Below are positions 47,497 through 55,136 of a stretch of 64,000 bases of DNA, piece by piece. Origin of the DNA: Roseburia hominis A2-183. GTDB taxonomy: Bacteria > Bacillota > Clostridia > Lachnospirales > Lachnospiraceae. Each line of letters opens with the position of its first letter. Position 1 is the first letter of the stretch. The translations under genes were made by a program, and so were the position numbers. The notes under the pieces were generated by a model. That model had not been told where the DNA came from. It saw only the letters and a program-made list of their open reading frames with translations, and did no database searches. Location of the stretch: NCBI RefSeq assembly GCF_000225345.1, contig NC_015977.1, forward strand, positions 1,223,501 through 1,287,500, read 5' to 3'.

Positions 47497-50208
47497 GTGG
47501 GAAAGATAGAATTTTTGGATCAGCAGGGAAGCTTCCGGGTGTATCAGCCGGAAGACTACAGTGGATTGTATTTTCCTCTTGCAGGAGACGGTGGGTTAAA
47601 ATCCTGCATTACACCGACACTCGGCGGCGACAGCAAAAGGGATCAGAACCATTTCCTGATGGAGCCGGTCAGTATTGAAAATCTCCATAACAATAAAAAT
47701 ACAAGAAATTTCTGGTGCCGTATCAAAAACCGGGGATACTGGTCAGCCTGCGGTTCGTCGGCAGAGGCAGAATTTCTGCGGTTTACCGGAGAACAGGAGA
47801 AAAGCGTACTGGAAGCCGGATTTATGTGGCAGAAACTGACGCGGACATCCGCAGTCCATGGACTAAAAGCAGAGATTACTTCTTTTGTTACGGTAGACGG
47901 AGCGATGGAAGTGATGATGACGGAACTTACCAATATAACAGAGGAACCGCTTGAAATGACACCGATTGCAGTGATGCCGGTCTATGGAAGAAGTGCGGAC
48001 AATATCAGGGATCACCGCCATGTGACTTCCCTGCTGCACCGGATCTGTACCACGGATTATGGGGTGGAGGTGACGCCTGCGATGTCGTTTGATGAGCGGG
48101 GGCATCAGAAGAATCATACAACGTATTTTGTATATGGTTCCACCGGAGAGGGAGAGGCACCGGCAGCTTTTTACCCGACCGTCGGGGAGTTTATCGGGGA
48201 GGGAGGTTCCTATCTCATACCGGAGGCAGTCCGGACAGAAAAGCCGGGAGCTGTGGCAGGAAGTAAGGCAGAGGGAAAAGAAGCAGTGGGAGCTCTTAAA
48301 TTTGCGGAGATTTTATTAAAACCACATGAGACAGTCTGCTATCTGACTCTGGGCGGAATGACCGACGAGAGATCACAGATCGAACCTCTTACAGCATCTC
48401 TCAGACAAAGAAGCCAGGTAAAGGAAGCTTATGATGAAGTAAAACGGTACTGGACAAAGAAAGTAAACATCACATTTAAAACGGGTAATCCGGATGCAGA
48501 CAATTATCTTAAGTGGATTACGTTCCAGCCAATTCTGCGGAGAATTTACGGCTGTTCGTTCCTGCCGTATCATGATTACGGAAAAGGAGGACGTGGCTGG
48601 CGGGATCTGTGGCAGGATTGTCTGGCATTGCTTCTCATGGACCCTTCCGCAGTCCGGCAGATGATCATCGACAATTACGGCGGTGTCCGGGTGGACGGAA
48701 CCAATGCCACAATTATCGGAAATGCGCAGGGGGAGTTTATTGCGGACCGGAATCATATTACCCGTGTGTGGATGGATCATGCGTTCTGGCCGTTTGTGAC
48801 GACAAAATTTTATATTGACCAGACAGGAGATCTCGAGATTCTTTTTGAGAAGGTTCCGTATTTTAAGGATCTGCAGTCCAAAAGAGGCACAGATCACGAT
48901 ACCGGATGGGACGAGACATATGGAAAATGCCAGCGCACAGAGGGTGGCGTCGTCTATTTCGGAAGTGTACTGGAACATCTGCTTCTTCAGAATCTCTGTG
49001 CATTCTACGATGTCGGCGCGCACAATGAGATGCGGCTGCACGGGGCAGACTGGAATGACGCGCTGGATATGGCATGGGAAAATGGAGAAAGCGTGGCATT
49101 TACAAGTGCTTATGCGGGAAATTTAAAAGAGATTGCGCACTGTATCCGGCTGTTAGAGCAGGAGACCAGCTGCAAGCGTTTTGAGATTGCAGAAGAGATG
49201 GGAATGCTGTTTGCAGGTGGCAGGGAGCTGTATGAGAATGTGGAAAAGAAACGAGGGATACTGGACGCCTATCTGGAGAAATGTGCACATAATCTCAGTG
49301 GTCAGACCATGATCGTAAAAGCAGAGCAGATCTGTAGCAATCTGGAGGAAAAAGCAGACTGGCTGATGGAGCATATAAGGATGCAGGAGTGGATTGCTGA
49401 GGATGAGGCACGCGGATGGTTTAATGGCTATTATGACGATCATAAGAATCCGGTGGAGGGCTGTAAAGACGGAAAGGTACGGATGATGCTGACGAGTCAG
49501 GTTTTTGCGATTATGAGCGGCACGGCAACACCGGATCAGATCCGCAAAATCTGCCAGAGTGCCGATAAATATCTGTATGATGAGAAAGCGGGCGGCTACC
49601 GTCTGAATACGGATTTTGGTGAAGAAAAAATGGATCTGGGAAGAATGTTTGGATTTGCTTACGGGGAGAAGGAAAACGGAGCAGTATTTTCCCATATGGC
49701 TGTCATGTACGCCAATGCACTGTACCGGAGAGGATTTGCGCGGGAGGGTAATAAAGCCCTGCAGGCTCTTCTTAACGCGGCAATGAATTTTGACAACAGC
49801 AGGATGTATCCGGGACTGCCGGAATATTATGATCTGTCAGGAAGAGGCATGTATGCATACCTGACGGGTGCGGCAAGCTGGTATCTCCTTACGATGGTTA
49901 CGGAAGTATTCGGCGTAAAGGGGGTCATGGGAGATCTGGTAATTGCGCCGGCATTCATGCCGGAACAGTTTGATGCGCAGGGAAATGCAGAAGTAAAGCT
50001 GATTTTTGCGGGAAAGAAATTCGACATCCGGTTCTCAAATCCGGAAAAGTGCGAGTGTAAAAAAGAGTGGATAAAAAGTGTCCTCTGCGATGAAAAGCAA
50101 CTGGAACCGGAAGCGGGGGCAGCATATGCCGTGCGGATCAAAAAGGAATGGATCAAACAGCTGGATGCAGAAAAAGAGCATGTCATAAAAATCCTGTTTG
50201 GAAGATAG
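47497..50208 (+). CDS. GH94-type glycoside phosphorylase, long form
   Basis: Intracellular protein of 903 residues. GTG start at 47497 behind GGGAGG, 17 bases after the previous stop; no family similarity lies upstream. Barrel features: KGGRGWRDLWQDCLALLLMD and the catalytic Asp in LHGADWNDALDMAWENG. Its length and divergence from the 45065 gene resemble laminaribiose-phosphorylase-like members (about 900 residues) rather than cellobiose phosphorylase, but this is from memory and uncertain. The tandem pair suggests phosphorolysis of two linkages, for example the beta-1,4 and beta-1,3 bonds of mixed-linkage glucan (inference). Its end abuts the repeated element at 50251. Confidence 0.82.
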   Translation: MGKIEFLDQQGSFRVYQPEDYSGLYFPLAGDGGLKSCITPTLGGDSKRDQNHFLMEPVSIENLHNNKNTRNFWCRIKNRGYWSACGSSAEAEFLRFTGEQEKSVLEAGFMWQKLTRTSAVHGLKAEITSFVTVDGAMEVMMTELTNITEEPLEMTPIAVMPVYGRSADNIRDHRHVTSLLHRICTTDYGVEVTPAMSFDERGHQKNHTTYFVYGSTGEGEAPAAFYPTVGEFIGEGGSYLIPEAVRTEKPGAVAGSKAEGKEAVGALKFAEILLKPHETVCYLTLGGMTDERSQIEPLTASLRQRSQVKEAYDEVKRYWTKKVNITFKTGNPDADNYLKWITFQPILRRIYGCSFLPYHDYGKGGRGWRDLWQDCLALLLMDPSAVRQMIIDNYGGVRVDGTNATIIGNAQGEFIADRNHITRVWMDHAFWPFVTTKFYIDQTGDLEILFEKVPYFKDLQSKRGTDHDTGWDETYGKCQRTEGGVVYFGSVLEHLLLQNLCAFYDVGAHNEMRLHGADWNDALDMAWENGESVAFTSAYAGNLKEIAHCIRLLEQETSCKRFEIAEEMGMLFAGGRELYENVEKKRGILDAYLEKCAHNLSGQTMIVKAEQICSNLEEKADWLMEHIRMQEWIAEDEARGWFNGYYDDHKNPVEGCKDGKVRMMLTSQVFAIMSGTATPDQIRKICQSADKYLYDEKAGGYRLNTDFGEEKMDLGRMFGFAYGEKENGAVFSHMAVMYANALYRRGFAREGNKALQALLNAAMNFDNSRMYPGLPEYYDLSGRGMYAYLTGAASWYLLTMVTEVFGVKGVMGDLVIAPAFMPEQFDAQGNAEVKLIFAGKKFDIRFSNPEKCECKKEWIKSVLCDEKQLEPEAGAAYAVRIKKEWIKQLDAEKEHVIKILFGR

Positions 50209-50250
50209 GAAGCAGATAGTGGTCTTCACAGGAGGCATATACGGTTCTTC

Positions 50251-50785
50251 GGGGGTAAACAATATTGCAGGAAGCACAGCATGCCAGATTCCTGGAGAAA
50301 AGCAGCTGGAGCATTCGTCGGGAAAAAATGCGCGTATTTCTTCCAGCCAGAGCTTTGCAGCTGATTCCGTGTCTCTTCCACGTTTGGACACACTGGCGGG
50401 CACATGTCCGACACACCGGAGACAATGGGCGGACTTTCTGGCAGCACTAACTGTGCTCCCTCATAGACAATATTAAACCGCGCGAACCGAAACTCGCTGC
50501 TATCAGCTATTGAAATCAGGGCAGATAGCAGCTCAGACATCGGCTTCGCGCGGTTATGTTTTTTTCGGGAGCACAGGTAAGTGCTGCACAAAAGTCCTAC
50601 AAATTGTCTCGCGGAGTGCGGACATGCCCCGCCGGAGTGCTCCAAACTTGGAAAGACACGGATCATCGCAGCTGCAAATCACGGCTGGTTAGAAATGCCG
50701 TATTTTTTGTACCGAATGCTCCGGCTGTCTTTCTCTGGGAATCGCAGGACATATACTTTCTGCAATATTGCTTACCGCCAAAGGG
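50251..50785. repeat. Palindromic repeat element, copy A
   Basis: About 535 bases that recur, inverted, at 61383-61912. The centre is a large hairpin: AACCGCGCGAA (50476-50486) with TTCGCGCGGTT (50545-50555), inside it GCTGCTATC with GATAGCAGC. From the centre two related units of about 240 bases run outward. Each begins with a GGGAGCACAG...GTGCTGC hairpin and then contains ATTGTCTC, a CGGACATG loop between GC-rich arms, TCCAAAC-TGGAA, ACACGGA, and a GGCTGG-type stem. Several stems differ by compensating changes between units. Open frames here change from copy to copy, so it is probably non-coding. I do not recognise the family. Confidence 0.8.
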
Positions 50786-50825
50786 GAACCGTGCCTGTCT
50801 CCGGTGGTGGCTTCTTCGCGGGGAG

Positions 50826-51566
50826 TTACCACATGGATTTGTAATATTTATTGCGGTATTTTTTGGGAGTCATACCGGTAAAGTCCTCGAACGTCTGGAT
50901 AAAGTGGCTCTGCGAAGAAAAGGAAAGGTAATTGGCAATGTCTATGATGGACTTGTCAGAGTAGCGCAGGAGATGCGTTGCCTTTTCTATTTTTTTCTCG
51001 CGGATATAGTCACTGATGGAAATGCCGAGGTTCTGCTTGAATACCCGGGAGAGATAGCTCTCGGATAATCCGGTATATTCTGCCAGCACGGCGACGGTAA
51101 TGCGTTCTTTGATATGACTGTAAATATAATCCACACACTGTACGACCGGCTTGGATAAGATGGAACTTTTTTTCTGAAGAACCATCTTGCCGGTAAAGTC
51201 TTTAGCCATTTCATGGTGAAGATCCGCAATCTGCCGGACGGTTGTGCAGGTGTCCATTTTCAGAATGTAAAAGTCGCTCAGACGATAGGCCTGTTCCGGC
51301 TCCAAACCGCCGTCAATGCAGTAGCGTGTAAGCATGGCGGCAGTGACTACAAAATGATATTTTATGTTGGTAAGCGCATTGCGCGAGAGCACACCGGTTC
51401 CCTCCAGATGGATAAATGCATCCTCTTTGCAGTTGGCGACAACAGTTTCCATATCCCCTGTTTTGACTGCCGTATAAAAGGAATATTCCACGGTTGGCGG
51501 CCGGTGAAGGGTCTCAAGTTCACTGCTTTTTAATTCGGTCTCGTACCATTCTTCTGAAAAGGCCAT
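50826..51566 (-). CDS. AraC-family regulator
   Basis: Transcription factor of 246 residues. The N-terminal region (about 20-140) resembles the helical domain found in the middle of YesN proteins (EYSFYTAVKTGDMETVVAN). The C-terminal AraC domain (about 145-243) has two HTH motifs (VAVLAEYTGLSESYLSRVFK and IIDIANYLSFSSQSHFIQTF). No receiver or cupin domain is present. It is divergent from the second ABC transporter; the 183-base gap contains a 17-base motif also found before the first GH94 gene, suggesting both are controlled by this protein. Its 3' end lies 40 bases from repeat copy A. Confidence 0.9.
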   Translation of the reverse strand: MAFSEEWYETELKSSELETLHRPPTVEYSFYTAVKTGDMETVVANCKEDAFIHLEGTGVLSRNALTNIKYHFVVTAAMLTRYCIDGGLEPEQAYRLSDFYILKMDTCTTVRQIADLHHEMAKDFTGKMVLQKKSSILSKPVVQCVDYIYSHIKERITVAVLAEYTGLSESYLSRVFKQNLGISISDYIREKKIEKATHLLRYSDKSIIDIANYLSFSSQSHFIQTFEDFTGMTPKKYRNKYYKSMW

Positions 51567-51606
51567 TGGCTGTTTCCTCCGTAAAATAAGAATATGGTTA
51601 TTATGA

Positions 51607-51644
51607 CATGAATCTGATATTTTTACAATTGATTTAGTATATTC
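51607..51644. promoter_or_regulatory. Second copy of the AraC-type operator motif
   Basis: CATGAATCTGATATTTT at 51607-51623 is identical to 44962-44978. A weaker half-site GATTTAGTATATT begins 21 bases further, mirroring the layout at the GH94 site. Confidence 0.5.
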
Positions 51645-51749
51645 CAGTCATAAAATTCAGTACAATTCTATCTGTAATCAAGAAGACGGCAGACATTATA
51701 GGGAAAGGGTCTGACGTTGAAAAACTAAAATACAGGGAGGAATTGAAGT

Positions 51750-53189
51750 ATGAAACAGCGGGTTATCAGCTTAATGCTGACAGTGGCTATGGGGGCTACT
51801 TTACTTGCAGGATGTGGAAGCAGTGCCACAGACAGTGCCAATGCCGGAGCAGACAGCGGCAAGGAGAGTGCAGCGGCTGCAGGCACAGAGTCGGACGAGA
51901 AAGATTTCAGTGGTGAGGGAAAGGTAATTAACATCTATTCCTGGAACGATGAGTTCCGTACACGTCTTGAGGCAGTATATCCGGAGGTGGAATCTACTTC
52001 CTCAGACGGAACGGTAACAACGCTGAAGGATGGAACAGAGATTCACTGGGTGATCAATCCGAATCAGGATGGTGTTTATCAGCAGAAGCTGGATGAAGCG
52101 CTTATGAATCAGGCAGATGCTGCGGCAGATGACAAGGTAGATATCTTCCTGTCCGAGACGGATTATGTATTTAAATATACCGATAAGGATGCGGATGTTG
52201 CCATGCCTCTGACAGATCTTGGAATTGATCCTGAGACGGATCTGGCGGATCAGTATGATTTTACGAGAACTACGGCTTCTGATTCTGACGGTGTGCAGAG
52301 AGGATCTACCTGGCAGTGCTGTCCGGGACTTTTAGTATACCGCCGCGATATTGCAAAGGATGTATTCGGAACAGATGATCCTGAGGCAGTCGGCGAGAAG
52401 GTGAAGGACTGGGCAACCATCAAGGACACCGCGGCAGAGTTAAAGGCAAAAGGATATTATACCTTTGCATCCTATGCGGATACGTTCCGTCTGTACGGCA
52501 ACAGTATTGATGAATCCTGGGTTCAGCCGGGAGATACCACCGTCAAAGTAGATCAGAAAATCATTAACTGGGTGAATGATTCTAAGGAATGGCTGGATGC
52601 CGGTTATCTGGACAGCAACATCAAGGGTCAGTGGAATGATGACTGGAATAAGTCCATGGGCTCCCAGTCCAAGGTTTTTGCATTTCTGCTTCCGGCATGG
52701 GGCATTGACTTTGTGCTGAATCCGAACTGGGATGGAGAGGCCGGCAACTGGGCAGTTACGAACCCGCCACAGGAATATAACTGGGGTGGTTCCTACATCC
52801 ATGCGGCAACAGGAACAGATAATGTAAAATATGCGAAGGATATTATTCTTGCAATGACAAGCAATCAGGACAACCTGTTAAAGATTTCACAGGATTACTC
52901 TGATTTCACGAATACGAAGTCCGGAATGGCAGAGGCAGCAAAGGATGATGCAGACTTCTCGTCAGAATTCCTTGGCGGACAGAATCCGTTTGTCTACTTT
53001 GCACCGGTAGCTGAGAATATCAAGATTGCTCCGTTATCTGCATACGATCAGGGATGCGTGGAACTGATTCAGAATTCGTTCAGCGATTATCTGCAGGGAA
53101 ATGTAGATTTTGATAAGGCAAAGGCAAACTTTGAGACAGCAATCAAAGAGCGTTATCCGGATATCACAGAAGTTCAGTGGCCGGAATAA
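51750..53189 (+). CDS. Sugar ABC transporter binding lipoprotein
   Basis: Extracellular carbohydrate-binding lipoprotein of 479 residues. Signal peptide with lipobox LAGC (Cys22), an Ala/Ser/Asp-rich tether, then KVINIYSWNDEFRTRLE, which opens a family-1 (MalE-like) fold; conserved features include VDIFLSETDYVFKYT and the aromatic WQCCPGLLVY. It is not closely related to the two LplA-like proteins of the first importer. Two MalF/MalG-type permeases follow, without an ATPase. With GH3 next in line the ligand is probably a beta-glucoside or xyloside oligomer (inference). Confidence 0.92.
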   Translation: MKQRVISLMLTVAMGATLLAGCGSSATDSANAGADSGKESAAAAGTESDEKDFSGEGKVINIYSWNDEFRTRLEAVYPEVESTSSDGTVTTLKDGTEIHWVINPNQDGVYQQKLDEALMNQADAAADDKVDIFLSETDYVFKYTDKDADVAMPLTDLGIDPETDLADQYDFTRTTASDSDGVQRGSTWQCCPGLLVYRRDIAKDVFGTDDPEAVGEKVKDWATIKDTAAELKAKGYYTFASYADTFRLYGNSIDESWVQPGDTTVKVDQKIINWVNDSKEWLDAGYLDSNIKGQWNDDWNKSMGSQSKVFAFLLPAWGIDFVLNPNWDGEAGNWAVTNPPQEYNWGGSYIHAATGTDNVKYAKDIILAMTSNQDNLLKISQDYSDFTNTKSGMAEAAKDDADFSSEFLGGQNPFVYFAPVAENIKIAPLSAYDQGCVELIQNSFSDYLQGNVDFDKAKANFETAIKERYPDITEVQWPE

Positions 53190-53197
53190 GACCATGA

Positions 53198-53221
53198 CTG
53201 CGGAGCAATTTTGCTCCGCAG
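53198..53221 (+). other. Intercistronic hairpin
   Basis: CTGCGGAGCAA and TTGCTCCGCAG are complementary; no T run follows. It probably stabilises or partly ends the binding-protein message. Confidence 0.5.
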
Positions 53222-53248
53222 AACTATTATGGCAGAGAGGGCAAAGGA

Positions 53249-54208
53249 ATGAAAAAAAAGAAAAAAAGTATCAGCTATGGAAAATGGGGACAGATATTTA
53301 TTCTTCCGTTTTTTATTATCTATTTTATTTTTTCACTGATTCCGTTGGCAGATACCGTCAGATACAGTTTTTATGAATATTACCGTTCCGGAATTAAGGA
53401 GGTCGGACCTAATTTCGTTGGAATGGCAAATTATATCAGTCTGTTGAAATCCGATATGATGGCATATGGAAAAAACACGCTGATTCTGTGGCTGATCGGT
53501 TTTATCCCGCAGATTGTGATCGCACTTGTTCTTGCGAGCTGGTTTACGGATGCCAGATTAAAGATACATCACAAACAATTTTTTAAGGTTGTCATTTATC
53601 TGCCCAATCTGATCATGGCATCTGCATTTGCACTTTTATTTTTTACACTGTTTTCCACGAGTGGACCGGTCAATTCCATTCTGATGTCTCTGGGATGGAT
53701 CAATAGCCCGATTGATTTTATGGGATCTGTTTTTGGCACGCGTTCCCTGATTGGACTTATGAATTTCCTGATGTGGTTTGGCAATACGACGATTATGCTG
53801 ATGGCAGCAATCATGGGAATCAGTGTGGAGGTATTTGAGGCCTGCGAGATCGATGGGTGCAACAGTCTGCAGAGATTTTTCTATATTACGCTTCCGATGA
53901 TCCGGCCGATTCTTGCATATACACTGATTACCTCGATTATCGGCGGATTGCAGATGTTTGATGTGCCACAGATCTTAACGAACGGTCAGGGAAATCCGGA
54001 CCGGACATCCATGACACTGATCATGTTCTTAAATAATCATTTAAAGAGCAAGAACTATGGTATGGCAGGAGCGTTATCTGTTTATCTGTTCATCATCAGT
54101 GCGATCTTATGTTTTATCGTGTATAAGATGACAAATGATAATGATCCGGACGGATCGAAGGCAGCGGCGAAAAAAGCTGCCAGAGAAGAAAGAAGAAGGA
54201 GGAGATAA
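53249..54208 (+). CDS. Sugar ABC transporter permease (MalF-like)
   Basis: Membrane permease of 319 residues with six predicted helices. EAA loop: EACEIDGCNSLQRFFYITLP. Short basic N-terminus (MKKKKKSISYGKWGQ) and a highly basic C-terminal tail (AAKKAAREERRRRR). The ribosome site AAAGGA lies just before the ATG. The next permease starts three bases after its stop, so the two are translationally coupled. Confidence 0.92.
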   Translation: MKKKKKSISYGKWGQIFILPFFIIYFIFSLIPLADTVRYSFYEYYRSGIKEVGPNFVGMANYISLLKSDMMAYGKNTLILWLIGFIPQIVIALVLASWFTDARLKIHHKQFFKVVIYLPNLIMASAFALLFFTLFSTSGPVNSILMSLGWINSPIDFMGSVFGTRSLIGLMNFLMWFGNTTIMLMAAIMGISVEVFEACEIDGCNSLQRFFYITLPMIRPILAYTLITSIIGGLQMFDVPQILTNGQGNPDRTSMTLIMFLNNHLKSKNYGMAGALSVYLFIISAILCFIVYKMTNDNDPDGSKAAAKKAAREERRRRR

Positions 54209-54211
54209 AAC

Positions 54212-55057
54212 ATGAAATCAAAATCAGGAAACAGTTTGCGGAGTGTTCTGGCGCATATTGTGTTGATTGTACTGTCATTTATGTGTCTGTTCTTCTTCTA
54301 TATTCTGATTATCAATGCAACCCGTTCTCATGCGGAGCTGCAAAAGGGGTTTTCGGCATTGCCGGGCACCCATCTGCTGGAAAATTTAAAGAATGTGGCA
54401 AATGACGGAAGCTTCCCGATGTTTCGCGGAATTATAAACAGTATCTGTATCTCGACTGCCTGTGCGGGTTTGTGTACTTACTTTTCCGCGTTGACGGCAT
54501 ATGGTCTGTATGCTTATGAATTTAAGACCAGAAAGATAGCATTTACCTTTATCATGGCAATTTTGGTCATGCCGACTCAGGTAACGGCAATGGGATTTTT
54601 GCGGCTGATCACGAAAATGGGGTTGTATGATACCTGGTATCCGCTCATTATTCCAAGCATCGCGTCGCCTGCGGTATTCTATTTTATGTACAGCTACCTG
54701 CAGTCATCACTGCCCCTGTCCTTAGTGGAGGCGGCAAGAATCGACGGCTCAGGCGAATTCAGGACGTTTAACTGTATTGTGCTGCCGATTATGAAGCCGG
54801 CGCTCGCGGTACAGGCGATTTTCACTTTTGTCGGTTCCTGGAATAACTACTTTGTTCCGGCACTGATTCTTCAGACCAAGAGCAAAATGACAGTGCCGAT
54901 CTTAATTGCGACATTGCGTGGAGCAGACTATATGAACTTTGACATGGGAAAAGTTTACATGATGATTACGGTGGCGATTGTGCCGATCATTGTAGTATAT
55001 CTTTTATTATCAAAATATATTATCGCCGGTGTGACACTTGGTGGAGTGAAAGAGTAA
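54212..55057 (+). CDS. Sugar ABC transporter permease (MalG-like)
   Basis: Second permease, 281 residues with six predicted helices. EAA loop: EAARIDGSGEFRTFNCIVLP; the C-terminus IAGVTLGGVKE is standard for the MalG group. It overlaps nothing, but the upstream gap is only three bases. A hairpin separates it from the following GH3 gene. Confidence 0.92.
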   Translation: MKSKSGNSLRSVLAHIVLIVLSFMCLFFFYILIINATRSHAELQKGFSALPGTHLLENLKNVANDGSFPMFRGIINSICISTACAGLCTYFSALTAYGLYAYEFKTRKIAFTFIMAILVMPTQVTAMGFLRLITKMGLYDTWYPLIIPSIASPAVFYFMYSYLQSSLPLSLVEAARIDGSGEFRTFNCIVLPIMKPALAVQAIFTFVGSWNNYFVPALILQTKSKMTVPILIATLRGADYMNFDMGKVYMMITVAIVPIIVVYLLLSKYIIAGVTLGGVKE

Positions 55058-55072
55058 ACACGATCTGGACAG

Positions 55073-55105
55073 AGAATCATATGGAAGAAAATTCTGTATG
55101 GTTCT
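55073..55105 (+). other. Intercistronic hairpin before GH3
   Basis: AGAATCATATG and TGTATGGTTCT pair over 11 positions including wobbles; no clear T tail. Confidence 0.35.
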
Positions 55106-55136
55106 TTCTGTCATTTTGAAGGGAAAAGCAGAGAAT

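Noticed and set aside
50226..51068. Several open frames inside repeat copy A (both strands)
   Set aside because: Frames differ between copies, some are interrupted in copy B, and base changes preserve stems rather than codons.
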